Below are positions 1 to 8,885 of a stretch of DNA of 64,000 nt, piece by piece. The position numbers were made by a program, and so were the translations under genes. Position 1 is the first letter of the stretch; the number at the start of each line of letters is the position of its first letter. This DNA comes from Brachyspira sp949287565 (GTDB lineage: Bacteria; Spirochaetota; Brachyspiria; Brachyspirales; Brachyspiraceae): the NCBI RefSeq assembly GCF_036997615.1, contig NZ_JAWLQA010000005.1; one strand, given 5' to 3'. The notes beneath the pieces were generated by a model. The model did not search any database. It worked only from the letters and a program-made list of their open reading frames with translations, and was not told where the DNA came from.

Positions 1-1
1 T

Positions 2-1048
2 GAGGCATTAGGTATAGCTTTACCAGGAAACGGAACAATACCTGCTGTTTATTCTGCTAGAACTTTACTTGCTAAGAAAGCCGGTATGCAGGTTATGGAA
101 TTATTAAAAAAAGACATAAAACCTTTAGATATAATAACTCCTGAATCTTTCAAAAATGCTCTTGCTGTTGATATGGCTTTGGGATGTTCTACAAATAGTG
201 TACTTCACTTACTTGCTATAGCTAATGAGGCAGGAATAGAATTAGATTTAAAAATCATAAATGAAGTAAGCGATCGCACTCCTAATCTTTGTCATTTAGC
301 ACCTGCCGGACATAACTATATAGAAGACTTATACAAATCCGGCGGAATACCTGCTGTTATGAAAGAGCTTGATAAAGGCGGATTTATAAACACTTCTCTT
401 ATGACTGCCACAGGTAAAACAATAGCTGAAAATATAAAAGATGCTGTTAATAAAAATAATAATGTTTTAAGAAATATAGAAAACCCTTATAGTAAAACAG
501 GCGGTATAGCAATACTTTGGGGAAATATAGCTAAAGACGGTTGTGTTGTTAAACGCTCTGCCGTTGCTGATGAAATGCTTGTACATAAAGGACCTGCCAG
601 AGTATTTGACAGCGAAGAATCTGCAATAGCTGCTATATATGCTGGTAAAATAAATAAAGGCGATGTTGTTGTTATAAGATACGAAGGACCAAAAGGCGGA
701 CCTGGTATGCGTGAGATGTTAAACCCTACTTCTGCACTTGCCGGTATGAAACTAGATAAAGATGTTGCTTTGATAACTGACGGAAGATTTTCAGGTGCTT
801 CAAGAGGTGCATCTATAGGTCACGTTTCACCTGAAGCTGCAAGCGGCGGAGAAATAGCTTTCATAAAAGAAAATGACATCATAAGCATAGATATACCTAA
901 TCATAAAATCAATTTAGAAATCTCTGATGAAGAAATGGAAAAAAGAAGAAAAGAGACTGCTATTAAACCTTTAGAAGAAATTAGAGGCTGGCTTGGAAGA
1001 TATAGAAAACTTGTTCAGTCTGCTAATACTGGTGCTGTATTGAAATAA
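2..1048 (+). CDS. ilvD: Dihydroxy-acid dehydratase, C-terminal 348 residues (5' end outside window)
   Basis: Catalyses dehydration of 2,3-dihydroxy acids to 2-oxo acids in isoleucine/valine (and pantothenate) biosynthesis, in the cytoplasm. The open frame enters from the left edge, so the gene is partial. The frame opens with the conserved ALPGNGTIPAVYS stretch, then DMALGCSTNSVLHLLAIA, which holds a cysteine expected to ligate the Fe-S cluster. Near the C-terminus are GPKGGPGMREML and DGRFSGASRGASIGHVSPEA, the second IlvD/Edd family signature. IlvD is preferred over 6-phosphogluconate dehydratase (Edd) because of the overall motif wording, but the N-terminal half is not visible. No stem-loop terminator is obvious right after the stop. 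Confidence 0.93.
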   Translation, partial: EALGIALPGNGTIPAVYSARTLLAKKAGMQVMELLKKDIKPLDIITPESFKNALAVDMALGCSTNSVLHLLAIANEAGIELDLKIINEVSDRTPNLCHLAPAGHNYIEDLYKSGGIPAVMKELDKGGFINTSLMTATGKTIAENIKDAVNKNNNVLRNIENPYSKTGGIAILWGNIAKDGCVVKRSAVADEMLVHKGPARVFDSEESAIAAIYAGKINKGDVVVIRYEGPKGGPGMREMLNPTSALAGMKLDKDVALITDGRFSGASRGASIGHVSPEAASGGEIAFIKENDIISIDIPNHKINLEISDEEMEKRRKETAIKPLEEIRGWLGRYRKLVQSANTGAVLK

Positions 1049-1381
1049 TTATAATTAATAATTTAGATATTATAGGATTTAAATTCTATAACATCATATA
1101 AGCACTATTAATCTAATAATCTAAAAGTCATTATAAAAATTAATATTACAGACTGCTTGAATATCTATCTTTTAAGCCAGGATAAAAATCGTTTAGTTTA
1201 TAGCTGATATAAGCTTAGACTAAATTTATTTTAAATAAAATTTTTTAAAGGAGAAAAGTATGATTATTAAAAATTAATTTCTGAAAAATAAACTTGTTTC
1301 TAGTTTTATAAAGTAAATATATAAACAAAATAAAAAATAAATAACAATAATAAAAAATAATATTAATTAAAGGATAAAAAA
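1049..1381 (+). promoter_or_regulatory. 333-bp intergenic leader with a strong hairpin and a 5-codon minigene
   Basis: No real gene is seen here. Positions 1192-1224 form a hairpin: 1192-1205 pairs with 1212-1224 through 13 pairs with one bulged base (1201) and a six-base loop. Downstream, a good Shine-Dalgarno (AAAGGAG near 1248-1254) precedes ATG 1260-1262, but that frame reads only Met-Ile-Ile-Lys-Asn and stops at 1275-1277. This could be a leader peptide or the decayed start of a lost gene. I recognise no known riboswitch consensus (TPP, T-box and others looked for by eye). Confidence 0.4.
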
Positions 1382-2470
1382 ATGAGTTTAGAAAATTTAT
1401 TTCTGCCTAACTTTAGTATAGGAAGCGATGCATATAAAGATATATATGATGTATGTTCAAATTATGGAAAAAAAGCTGTTATAATATCGGGTAAAAAATC
1501 AATGCAGGCATCAATAGAATCAATATTAAATAATATAAAAGATATAACCATAACAGGAATGTTTCATTATGGTGACAAATCCACTTTTGAAAATGTTGAT
1601 TTCCTTAAAGAAAAGAAAGCAGTAATGGAAGCTGATATGATATTCGCTGTAGGAGGAGGAAAATCATTAGATACATCAAAAGTTTTAGCACATACCATAA
1701 ATAAGCCTATATTTACTTTTCCAACATTGGCTTCAAATTGTGCTGCTGTAACTAGTCTTTCTGTTGTTTATAATAATGATGGAAGCTTCAAAAAAATGTT
1801 CAGTGATAAAAGGCCTCCTTTGCATACTTTTATAAATACTGATATAATATTAAATTCACCTGAAAATTATTTCAGAGCCGGTATAGGTAATGCAGTTTCT
1901 AAACAGTATGAAGCATTATTCTCAACAAGAAATGAGAATTTAAATTATAAAAATTTCTTAGCAGTAGAGATAATAAAAAACTGTTCTAATGATATATTAA
2001 AACATTATTCAGAAGCTATAAACGATTTTCAAAATAAAAAAGTAACTGATGTTTTAAATAGAGTAATACTTCATATAATATATACAACAGGCTTAACTTC
2101 AGTAATGGCAAAAGATGATTATCATATATCTTTAGCACATGGCATGCATCATGGACTTACAAAAGTAAAAAGAATAGGAGATAATTTACTTCATGGTGAA
2201 TTGGTTTCATACGCAATATTATTGCTTCTTACTATGGACAAACAATATGAGGAAAGAGAAAATATTTTTAAATTTAATAAATCAATATCTCTTCCAACAT
2301 GCTTAAAAGATATAGGAATAAATAAAGCAAGTTTAGAAGATGAAGAACTTAATAATGCTTTGGAAGTAGCTCTTGCTGGCAAAGACTTGAATATAAGTCC
2401 GTATAAAGTTGATAAAGAAATGATATTAAAAGCTATAATAGATTTAGAAGATTTCAATAATAAACAATAA
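1382..2470 (+). CDS. Iron-containing alcohol dehydrogenase family protein (GldA/hydroxycarboxylate dehydrogenase-like)
   Basis: 362 residues. The N-terminal NAD(P)-binding part carries GGGKSLDTSK at 91-100, and PTLASNCAAVTSLSVVY at about 114-130 matches the GldA/HcxA (COG0371) subgroup rather than classical alcohol dehydrogenases. The C-terminal helical domain has histidines in AHGMHHG (253-257) and at LLHGE (271), the expected metal-ligand positions. The usual first ligand, an Asp in a GxGD context, is Asn170 here (RAGIGNAVSK), so metal binding or catalysis may be altered. Substrate unknown; a 2-oxo acid/2-hydroxy acid reaction is a guess from the subgroup and from the BASS transporter 41 bp downstream. 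The start ATG follows AAAGGAT. Confidence 0.75.
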   Translation: MSLENLFLPNFSIGSDAYKDIYDVCSNYGKKAVIISGKKSMQASIESILNNIKDITITGMFHYGDKSTFENVDFLKEKKAVMEADMIFAVGGGKSLDTSKVLAHTINKPIFTFPTLASNCAAVTSLSVVYNNDGSFKKMFSDKRPPLHTFINTDIILNSPENYFRAGIGNAVSKQYEALFSTRNENLNYKNFLAVEIIKNCSNDILKHYSEAINDFQNKKVTDVLNRVILHIIYTTGLTSVMAKDDYHISLAHGMHHGLTKVKRIGDNLLHGELVSYAILLLLTMDKQYEERENIFKFNKSISLPTCLKDIGINKASLEDEELNNALEVALAGKDLNISPYKVDKEMILKAIIDLEDFNNKQ

Positions 2471-2511
2471 TAAATAATAACAAAAAATAATCTATAAAAA
2501 GGATGATAAAA

Positions 2512-3450
2512 ATGAAAACATTAAAACAAATAAGTAATTTCTTTGGAAAGTATATGGCTGTGATAGTATTAATAGTAGCAGCAGTATCATTATTCTTTCC
2601 AAAGACAGTAAGCTTTATTAAAACAAGTTATGTTAACTATCTTCTTATGATAGTAATGTTTGGTATGGGGCTTACATTAAAGCTTGAAGATTTTAAAGTA
2701 GTATTCACAAGACCAAAAGATATAATAATAGGAGCAATAGCACAATTTACTATAATGCCTTTACTTGCATTCTTGCTTTCTATTATTTTTAAACTTCCTC
2801 CTGAACTTGCTGTAGGAGTTATACTTGTAGGAACTTGTCCGGGAGGCACTGCATCAAATGTTATGACATACTTAGCTAAAGGCGATGTGGCTTTATCTGT
2901 GGGTATGACTTCTGTATCAACAATACTTGCACCTTTTGCAACTCCATTACTCACTTTATTATATGCAGGACAAAAGGTAGATGTTAATGCTGTGAGTATG
3001 TTCGTATCAATAGTACAGGTTGTTATACTTCCTATAGCTTTGGGCTTTATAATAAATAAATTCTTTTATAAGTTTACAAACAGCATAAAAGAAATACTTC
3101 CTTTAATATCAGTACTTGCTATTGTGGCAATAGTAGCTGCTGTTGTATCTGCAAACTCACAAAGATTAATGCAGGTTGGTTATTTAGTTATAATAGTAGT
3201 TGTACTTCATAATTGTTTGGGTTATTTACTTGGTTATTTATTAGGCAAATTATTCAGATTAAATAATGCCAAATGTAAAGCAGTATCAATAGAGGTTGGA
3301 ATGCAGAACTCAGGACTTGCAACTTCACTTGCTGCAACTCATTTTGCTTCAATGGCATTAGCAACAGTACCTGGAGCAATATTTAGTGTATGGCATAATA
3401 TATCAGGTTCAATAGTAGCTAATATAATGGCATCAAAAATTAAAGACTAA
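2512..3450 (+). CDS. Bile acid:sodium symporter (BASS) family transporter
   Basis: 312 residues, almost entirely hydrophobic, with nine to ten predicted transmembrane helices, as usual for BASS/SBF proteins that import organic anions with Na+. Family-typical stretches include GMGLTLKLEDF near the second helix, VGTCPGGTASNVMTYLAKGDVALSV and EVGMQNSGLATSLA. An ATG at 2503 overlaps the Shine-Dalgarno AAAAAGG; the ATG at 2512 has normal spacing from it, so I place the start there. Bacterial members carry pantoate, 2-oxo acids or bile acids; the substrate is not readable here, but co-transcription with the dehydrogenase suggests a carboxylate. Confidence 0.85.
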   Translation: MKTLKQISNFFGKYMAVIVLIVAAVSLFFPKTVSFIKTSYVNYLLMIVMFGMGLTLKLEDFKVVFTRPKDIIIGAIAQFTIMPLLAFLLSIIFKLPPELAVGVILVGTCPGGTASNVMTYLAKGDVALSVGMTSVSTILAPFATPLLTLLYAGQKVDVNAVSMFVSIVQVVILPIALGFIINKFFYKFTNSIKEILPLISVLAIVAIVAAVVSANSQRLMQVGYLVIIVVVLHNCLGYLLGYLLGKLFRLNNAKCKAVSIEVGMQNSGLATSLAATHFASMALATVPGAIFSVWHNISGSIVANIMASKIKD

Positions 3451-3459
3451 ATAAAAAAT

Positions 3460-3493
3460 AAACAATGGAATTATTTTATTAATTCCATTGTTT
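3460..3493 (+). terminator. Stem-loop terminator after the BASS transporter gene
   Basis: A perfect 14-bp inverted repeat (3460-3473 with 3480-3493) and a 6-nt loop, 9 nt after the transporter stop codon. The arm starts with AAAC and ends with GTTT, so it could work on either strand. Confidence 0.7.
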
Positions 3494-3562
3494 AAATAAT
3501 ATTTATGATTAATAATAATAATTTCTAAATATTTATATATACTAAAATAAATTATAAAAGAA

Positions 3563-3602
3563 AAAGCAATGAACTTAAATAAATATTCAAGCCCATTGCT
3601 TA
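3563..3602 (-). terminator. Terminator for the thiM operon
   Basis: Read on the minus strand, AAGCAATG...CATTGCTT forms a stem followed by TTTTCTTTT. It lies just downstream of thiM and converges with the terminator at 3460-3493. Confidence 0.7.
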
Positions 3603-3629
3603 ATCAAAAACTCCCACTATTATTTATAT

Positions 3630-4424
3630 TTATTCCTTTACCCTATTGGCAGCATCATTGATATCAAGTTTATAAAGCTCATCTATAAAAGCAACAGCAA
3701 AACTAGCAGGACCATCACATTTCTTTGAAGCTTTTTCACCAGCTGAAGCCATTATGCACATAGCTGAAGAAGCGGCAATCAAAGGCTCAGCAGCAGCAAG
3801 CATAGCACCTGTTATAGCAGTAGATGTACAGCCCATACCGGTATTAACAGGCATTAAAGGGGAACCTCCGCTAACATACAAAACTTTATTACCGTCTGTT
3901 ATAATATCAGTTTCACCGCTTATGCTTACAACTGTATTATATTCTTTGGCTAAATGCTTACCTGCCTCAAGTGCCATATTAACATTAGCTGTGCTGTCTA
4001 CTCCTTTAGTTTTTATGCTCTCTCCGGCAAGCACCATTATTTCGGAAGCATTCCCTCTTACAACTTTAGGATTATAATTTTTAATCAAATCAATAGCTGT
4101 TTTAGTTCTCAATTTTGTAGCTCCTGCTCCTACCGGATCAAGAACAAAAGGAACATTTTTTTTATTTGCTATCTCGCAAGCCTTATGCATAGCCTCAATA
4201 GACGTTTTAGTCAATGTTCCAATATTAACAACAAGCGATGAAGCAATAGAAAGCATATCTTCAAACTCCTCTTTCTCAAATGTCATCACAGGAGAAGCTC
4301 CAACTGCAAGCAAAGCATTAGCTGTAATTTGCATAACTACAAAATTAGTAATATTATGAACTAAAGGACATTTTGACTTCATATTTGTTATGGATTTAAA
4401 TATTTCTTCTTGTAATGTACTCAT
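3630..4424 (-). CDS. thiM: Hydroxyethylthiazole kinase
   Basis: 264 residues, the normal ThiM length. Phosphorylates 4-methyl-5-(2-hydroxyethyl)thiazole with ATP, salvaging the thiazole half of thiamine. Visible motifs: HNITNFV (23-29), PVMTFEKEEFEDM (45-57), VLDPVGAGAT (95-104) and NTGMGCTSTAITGAM (194-208), which holds the catalytic Cys199. AAGGAG precedes the start. It is the last gene of a three-gene operon under a TPP riboswitch (about 6731-6806), so it is expected to be shut down when thiamine pyrophosphate is plentiful. No thiD or thiE is in the window. Confidence 0.93.
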   Translation of the reverse strand: MSTLQEEIFKSITNMKSKCPLVHNITNFVVMQITANALLAVGASPVMTFEKEEFEDMLSIASSLVVNIGTLTKTSIEAMHKACEIANKKNVPFVLDPVGAGATKLRTKTAIDLIKNYNPKVVRGNASEIMVLAGESIKTKGVDSTANVNMALEAGKHLAKEYNTVVSISGETDIITDGNKVLYVSGGSPLMPVNTGMGCTSTAITGAMLAAAEPLIAASSAMCIMASAGEKASKKCDGPASFAVAFIDELYKLDINDAANRVKE

Positions 4425-4442
4425 TTTATAACTCCTTATAAT

Positions 4443-5234
4443 TTAAATAAAAATCTCAGAAATACAATATAAACATGCCTTTCCGGCTATTTTTAATTTA
4501 TTATTTTTAATATCGCAATATAAAACTCCTGTTCTTGGTGAAGCCTGAAATGCAGTAAAATAATCTTTATTCAATTTCTTTGAAAGCAAAGGTATAATAT
4601 GACAATGTCCTGATCCGCATACATCAACTTCATCTGCATCCAATTTAGGACCGAAAGTTCTAGTTATGCTGTCATATTGATTATTTTCTTTATATTTTAC
4701 ATCAGATGTTATATGAAATAAAAGTCCGTCTAATTTCTTTATAATTTCTAAATTTGGTTTTGCATTTATAACCTGATTTTCATCTTCCAATACACATACA
4801 ATATCGCGTCCTATATAAGCCTCTAAAGGTTTTATTCCTCCTATTGCTTCTATTATATCAGCTGTAATTTCTATAGGCTTCAAATCATAATTAGGAGTAT
4901 CCATTTCATATAGATCATCTTTTTTTCTAATAGTTAATATACCCTCTTTTGTATTTAAACTCACTTCATTAGATTCTTTTTCAGCAAAATTTAATATAGC
5001 ATAAGCTACAGCAAGTACGGCATGTCCGCAAAAGTCTATTTCGCATTTAGGAGTAAACCAATACACATCATAATTATTTCCATTCTTTATAGTAAAAACA
5101 GTTTCTGAAATATTATTCTCCATAGCAATATTTTGCATAAGCTTATGAGAAATATTTTTTTCTAATATGCAAACGGCTGTAGGATTACCTTTAAAAACCT
5201 CATCAGCAAAAGAGTCTATAATATAGTATTTCAT
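4443..5234 (-). CDS. PhzF family protein (isomerase-like)
   Basis: 263 residues with the two-lobed PhzF/diaminopimelate-epimerase-like signature: GNPTAVCILE (16-25), NNISETVF with the catalytic Glu44, the anion-binding CGHAVLAVAYA (69-79) and a second-lobe DVCGSGHCHIIP motif. Family members are isomerases or cyclases of diverse small molecules; phenazine synthesis is not implied. It sits 18 bp upstream of thiM and 31 bp downstream of the YjiH-like gene, in the riboswitch-controlled operon, so a role in thiamine or thiazole salvage is inferred from position only. GGGAG precedes the start. Confidence 0.85.
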   Translation of the reverse strand: MKYYIIDSFADEVFKGNPTAVCILEKNISHKLMQNIAMENNISETVFTIKNGNNYDVYWFTPKCEIDFCGHAVLAVAYAILNFAEKESNEVSLNTKEGILTIRKKDDLYEMDTPNYDLKPIEITADIIEAIGGIKPLEAYIGRDIVCVLEDENQVINAKPNLEIIKKLDGLLFHITSDVKYKENNQYDSITRTFGPKLDADEVDVCGSGHCHIIPLLSKKLNKDYFTAFQASPRTGVLYCDIKNNKLKIAGKACLYCISEIFI

Positions 5235-5265
5235 AATTAATCTCCCACTTATTATATACTAATTA

Positions 5266-6618
5266 TCAACTAAGAAAGAAATATGCAAAAGGCACAGCGA
5301 ATAACAATGAAAGTATTATTCTCTCAACCCATATTATCATCATATCTTTTATGCTTATTGGTATTCCGACAGCAAGCATTACTGGTATAGGAGCAGCAAA
5401 GTATAAAATCTCTGCAACACAAACTACAGCTACAATAGACTTAGCAAATTGACTTGCATACATTACAATACTAGAAGAGCATGACATCTCTACTAATGTA
5501 ACAGAACAAGCCTTTGCCACTATATAAGCCTCATCACCTAAGCCTAATAATTTTGTAATAGGAAGAAATATATAACTTATAATATCAAATATAGGCGTAT
5601 AATTAACTATTAAAAGTCCGATAAAAGTGATAGCCATAAAATTAGGCATTACTGAAATAGAAACTATAAGTCCTTCTTTAAGATTCTTAACAACACTATT
5701 TAGCACACTATCTGAATGACTAGCAACTTTAGCAGCTTCATTCAATGCCAGCTTAAAAATATTTCCTCCTCTATATATAGGCTCTTCTGCAACTTCTTTA
5801 TCCATGTATCCGTCGCTAGGTTTATTTCTTAATGGATAAAGTCTTACAGTTATAGCAGTTACTATAAATGTTATTAACATAGTACCAAAAAAATATATAT
5901 TCCATTTATCTATAACATTAAACATCTTAGCAACAACTATCATAAAAGTAGTTGAAACTGTAGAAAATCCTGTAGCTATTATGCAGGCTTCTTTTTTAGA
6001 ATAAAAACCTTTCTTATAAACTTTACTTGTCATTAAAAGAGCAATAGAATAACTTCCTACAAATGAAGCTATAGCATCCAAAGATGATCTTCCCGAAGTT
6101 TTCCATATAGGCTTCATTATACAACGCATAAATATACCGGCAAATGACATAAGCCCATAATCTACCAAAAATGACAAGAATATAAAACCTATACTATTAA
6201 TCAATGCTATTTGAGTGAGCAGATTATAAGAAAAAAGAAGCATATTAGGTTTATGAAAATCAGCAGGCCCTAATCCAAAATATGCCATTATAATAAACGG
6301 TATTGATGTAAGTTTGATAAATGAAAATACTATTTCAGTTTTATTTTTATTCCAAGACTTATTTATAAATGGATATATTCCTCCAAACATAGTTATCAAT
6401 ATACCATAGTAAGGATCTACAAAAGGAATTTTTCTTATAAAACTTACTAAATGATCTATAGGTATTGATTTAACATCTCCTATTTTAATTGGTATAAACA
6501 ACATAAATATACCTATAAAACTAAGTATAATAAATTTGAAATAAATTGATTTACTAAATTTAATATTAGCTAAATCATTACTGCTTAAAACACTTTCAGA
6601 ATTTGAAACATTATCCAT
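5266..6618 (-). CDS. YjiH-type membrane protein with nucleoside-recognition (GATE) domain
   Basis: 450 residues with about ten hydrophobic segments; a typical YjiH-like protein with a Gate/nucleoside-recognition core and conserved pieces such as SSLDAIASFVGSYSIALL, GFSTVSTTFMIVV and KACSVTLVEMSCSSSIV. Family function is not established experimentally as far as I know. It is the first gene after a TPP riboswitch and lies ahead of a PhzF protein and thiM, which makes uptake of thiamine or a thiazole precursor the obvious hypothesis. AAGGA is placed normally before the ATG. The 5'UTR is long (about 195 nt) because it contains the riboswitch. Confidence 0.8.
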   Translation of the reverse strand: MDNVSNSESVLSSNDLANIKFSKSIYFKFIILSFIGIFMLFIPIKIGDVKSIPIDHLVSFIRKIPFVDPYYGILITMFGGIYPFINKSWNKNKTEIVFSFIKLTSIPFIIMAYFGLGPADFHKPNMLLFSYNLLTQIALINSIGFIFLSFLVDYGLMSFAGIFMRCIMKPIWKTSGRSSLDAIASFVGSYSIALLMTSKVYKKGFYSKKEACIIATGFSTVSTTFMIVVAKMFNVIDKWNIYFFGTMLITFIVTAITVRLYPLRNKPSDGYMDKEVAEEPIYRGGNIFKLALNEAAKVASHSDSVLNSVVKNLKEGLIVSISVMPNFMAITFIGLLIVNYTPIFDIISYIFLPITKLLGLGDEAYIVAKACSVTLVEMSCSSSIVMYASQFAKSIVAVVCVAEILYFAAPIPVMLAVGIPISIKDMMIIWVERIILSLLFAVPFAYFFLS

Positions 6619-6730
6619 AAAAATTTCCTTAAATATAAATTCATAATTTAGAGAAACCTTAATGAAAATAATGAGTGTATAAGAATTAAAAAGAAAATAA
6701 TTTTAGAAAACTTATTCGATAATAAAATAT

Positions 6731-6806
6731 TTCCCTACACTGGCATTATCCAACAGGTTATAAGGGTCTAAGTTATTAAACTTACTCTCAGCCTTTTAAG
6801 CTCCCC
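6731..6806 (-). ncRNA. TPP (THI-box) riboswitch
   Basis: Read on the minus strand from 6806, the conserved THI-box blocks appear in order: GGGGAGC, GGCUGAGAGU, GACCCUU, ACCUG, GGAUAAUGCCAG and GUAGGGAA. P2 pairs GGG with CCC around the CUGAGA core, and the P4/P5 arm pairs UUGG with CCAG and CCU with AGGG. An AAAAAUU/AAUAUUUU P1 is possible outside these limits. It precedes the YjiH-PhzF-thiM operon. I see no GC-rich terminator between it and the start codon, so the mechanism (terminator or RBS occlusion) is not clear. Confidence 0.93.
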
Positions 6807-6820
6807 TAATTTTTTATAAT

Positions 6821-6848
6821 ATTATATAATAAAATAAAATTATTTCAA
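6821..6848 (-). promoter_or_regulatory. Promoter of the TPP-riboswitch operon
   Basis: On the minus strand: TTGAAA (6843-6848), 16 bp, TATAAT (6821-6826). Transcription would start near 6814, immediately before the riboswitch. Confidence 0.65.
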
Positions 6849-6883
6849 TTACTATTAACGATATTTTTTAGATTTTATTATAA

Positions 6884-7810
6884 TCAAGCACGCTTCAAAA
6901 ACATCAAATTTCTTTTAGTAAACTCTATAATCTCATCTTCTGTCATCTTATCAAAGCCTAGTCTTTTTTCCTCCTCAAGCAATTTTAATTTTTCTTCGCG
7001 TTCCTTTTGAATTTTAATTAGCTCTATTTCTTTAAGTTTCTTTTCTCTTTTTATTAATTCTTCTTTACTGTAATGCCTTTTAATTGTATTTTCTCTGTCG
7101 CCTTTAATCAAATAAATTTTTAAATAAGACAAAAAATCAAGCCATATACCTGATAAATTATCTTTATCTTTAACTTTTTTCTTAGCTAAATTAATACAGT
7201 CCTTCCAATCAAATTTCCTATCATCAAAAATTGATTTTATTTCTTCCTGCTTATATTTAGTTTTAAAAGAATGTACTTGATATAATTTACTAGCTTTGCT
7301 TCCTGTAAGAAAATTAAAAGTATTAATAAGCTCATTAACAAATAAATCAAAACTACTAGAGAGAGAATTTATATTATCTGTTTTATTTATTTTATCTGAA
7401 TCTTTTTCATTATCTGATTCACTTTCTTTATTATTTAAGTTATTATCTTTATTATTATCTTCGACTTTTTTGTCTATACCGTCTGTACTATTTTTACTAC
7501 ACCGTATAGGCATTTTTGCTATACTTAATTTTTTATTTAAATATATTTTTCTTTTTTCATTATTTTGTTTACTCTTATCATAAATGCATTTTATATAATT
7601 GTATTCTTCTAACTGTCTTATAGCTCTTGAAATTGTATCTTTACTCACAGAATAAATTTCAGCAAAGTAATTATTATTAGCCCAAGAGTAGCCTTTATCA
7701 TTAGTAAGTGCTGTAATTTCTCCGTAAATGAGTTTTGATAACGGCTTTAATCTTTTATCGTATCTTACAACAGAAGGTATTATAGTATAATAGTTTTTAT
7801 TATTTTTCAT
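6884..7810 (-). CDS. Helix-turn-helix protein resembling plasmid/phage replication initiators
   Basis: 308 residues. The N-terminal part (YYTIIPSVVRYDKRLKPLSK, then LIYGEITALTN...SKDTISRAIRQLEEYNYI) is a winged-helix domain of the kind found in RepA_N-like initiators and phage replisome organisers. After about residue 105 comes a low-complexity charged linker (many N, D, K, E), then a C-terminal segment with WLDFLSYLK and a long charged coiled coil ending TEDEIIEFTKRNLMFLKRA. There is no phage or plasmid partner beside it, so it may be a remnant of an integrated element or a stand-alone regulator. AGGAT precedes the start. Function not established. Confidence 0.6.
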   Translation of the reverse strand: MKNNKNYYTIIPSVVRYDKRLKPLSKLIYGEITALTNDKGYSWANNNYFAEIYSVSKDTISRAIRQLEEYNYIKCIYDKSKQNNEKRKIYLNKKLSIAKMPIRCSKNSTDGIDKKVEDNNKDNNLNNKESESDNEKDSDKINKTDNINSLSSSFDLFVNELINTFNFLTGSKASKLYQVHSFKTKYKQEEIKSIFDDRKFDWKDCINLAKKKVKDKDNLSGIWLDFLSYLKIYLIKGDRENTIKRHYSKEELIKREKKLKEIELIKIQKEREEKLKLLEEEKRLGFDKMTEDEIIEFTKRNLMFLKRA

Positions 7811-8021
7811 TTTTAATCCTATAAAAAAACTTTATACTATATACAAAAAATATAATGGATTATAAGTTTATATTAATGCCTTTTTGATTTTATTAATAAT
7901 ATTTTATCAATAAAAATTATATATAAATTATGTTATTAATTTTTTAAATCGATAAACCAATGGATGATAATTTTAGTTTTCAGCTACATTTAAGTGAGTT
8001 TATCGCTAGCAATAATTAGTA

Positions 8022-8879
8022 TTATAACTTCTCTATTTCTTCTATACTTAATCCTGTTAATTCACTAATAAGCTTTATATCCATATTCTTATTTTTCATA
8101 TTTCTAGCCATTGATATTTGGGTTTCTTTTATGCCTTCTTCTCTTCCTCTTATTCTCTCTTCACTTAATGCAAGTATGTCAAAATAATTCTTCTCATATT
8201 CTGCATAATTTTCAAATAAATCTTTTGTATCTGCAAACTTATTATACTCATCATAAACTTCTTTCATTATAGGATTTTTTTTAACTAATATATCCATAAT
8301 TTCCTCCATTTTTTCTATTTTTTCTTTGATTGTTAAAAAATAAAACCAAGCATCTAATTCTTCTTTAAGATTTGAATTACTAGATAAATATTTCTGTAAT
8401 TCAAGAAAATGCATTTCAAAATGATTAGTAAGTATATGATTGGTTTCAAGCTCTTTTATTACATAACAGCTATGCTCTTTGTCAATATCTTTTAACAAAT
8501 TAAAGTCCAAAATATTAATCACTATTACCTGTTTTAAATCATTATATTTTTCATTATTCCTTAAATTAGATACATAACATTTAGCCCAATAATATAAACT
8601 TCTATAAACAAATGATTGATTTCCTATCCTCTGTATTTCTACTAAAACAGTTTCTCCGCTTTTTGTAACTGCCCTTACATCAACTATTGACTGCTTATCA
8701 TTGATAGTTTCTTTTAAATTAAAAGTATTAAGTACTTTCACTTCCTCAAAAGGCTCTTGATTGTAATCTGTTCTTACAGCATTGATTAAATTAAGTAAAA
8801 TACGCTCATGTCCTTCTTTGGCAAACATATAACGCATAAAATAATCATTTAAAACATTAATATTTTTTATTTCACTCAT
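8022..8879 (-). CDS. PD-(D/E)XK nuclease family protein (Rpn/putative transposase, PDDEXK_2), intact copy 1
   Basis: 285 residues. Nuclease-core residues are visible as Asp67 (SIVDVRA) and Glu81-x-Gln83 (VLVEIQR), followed by the conserved SLYYWAKCY helix. The C-terminus has the family tail GREEGIKETQISMARNMKN then LISELTGLSIEEIEKL, a short helical or HTH-like end. E. coli Rpn relatives are DNA endonucleases that promote recombination; transposase activity has not been shown for this type. There is no Shine-Dalgarno: the -10 box ends 6 nt before ATG, implying leaderless mRNA. It is one of five copies in this window and the most divergent of the complete ones. Confidence 0.85.
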   Translation of the reverse strand: MSEIKNINVLNDYFMRYMFAKEGHERILLNLINAVRTDYNQEPFEEVKVLNTFNLKETINDKQSIVDVRAVTKSGETVLVEIQRIGNQSFVYRSLYYWAKCYVSNLRNNEKYNDLKQVIVINILDFNLLKDIDKEHSCYVIKELETNHILTNHFEMHFLELQKYLSSNSNLKEELDAWFYFLTIKEKIEKMEEIMDILVKKNPIMKEVYDEYNKFADTKDLFENYAEYEKNYFDILALSEERIRGREEGIKETQISMARNMKNKNMDIKLISELTGLSIEEIEKL

Positions 8880-8885
8880 AGCTTT

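Noticed and set aside
7985..8021. GTGAGTTTATCGCTAGC downstream of nuclease copy 1
   Set aside because: It resembles the GTGAGC/GCGAGC elements, but arms are too short and degenerate to claim one.
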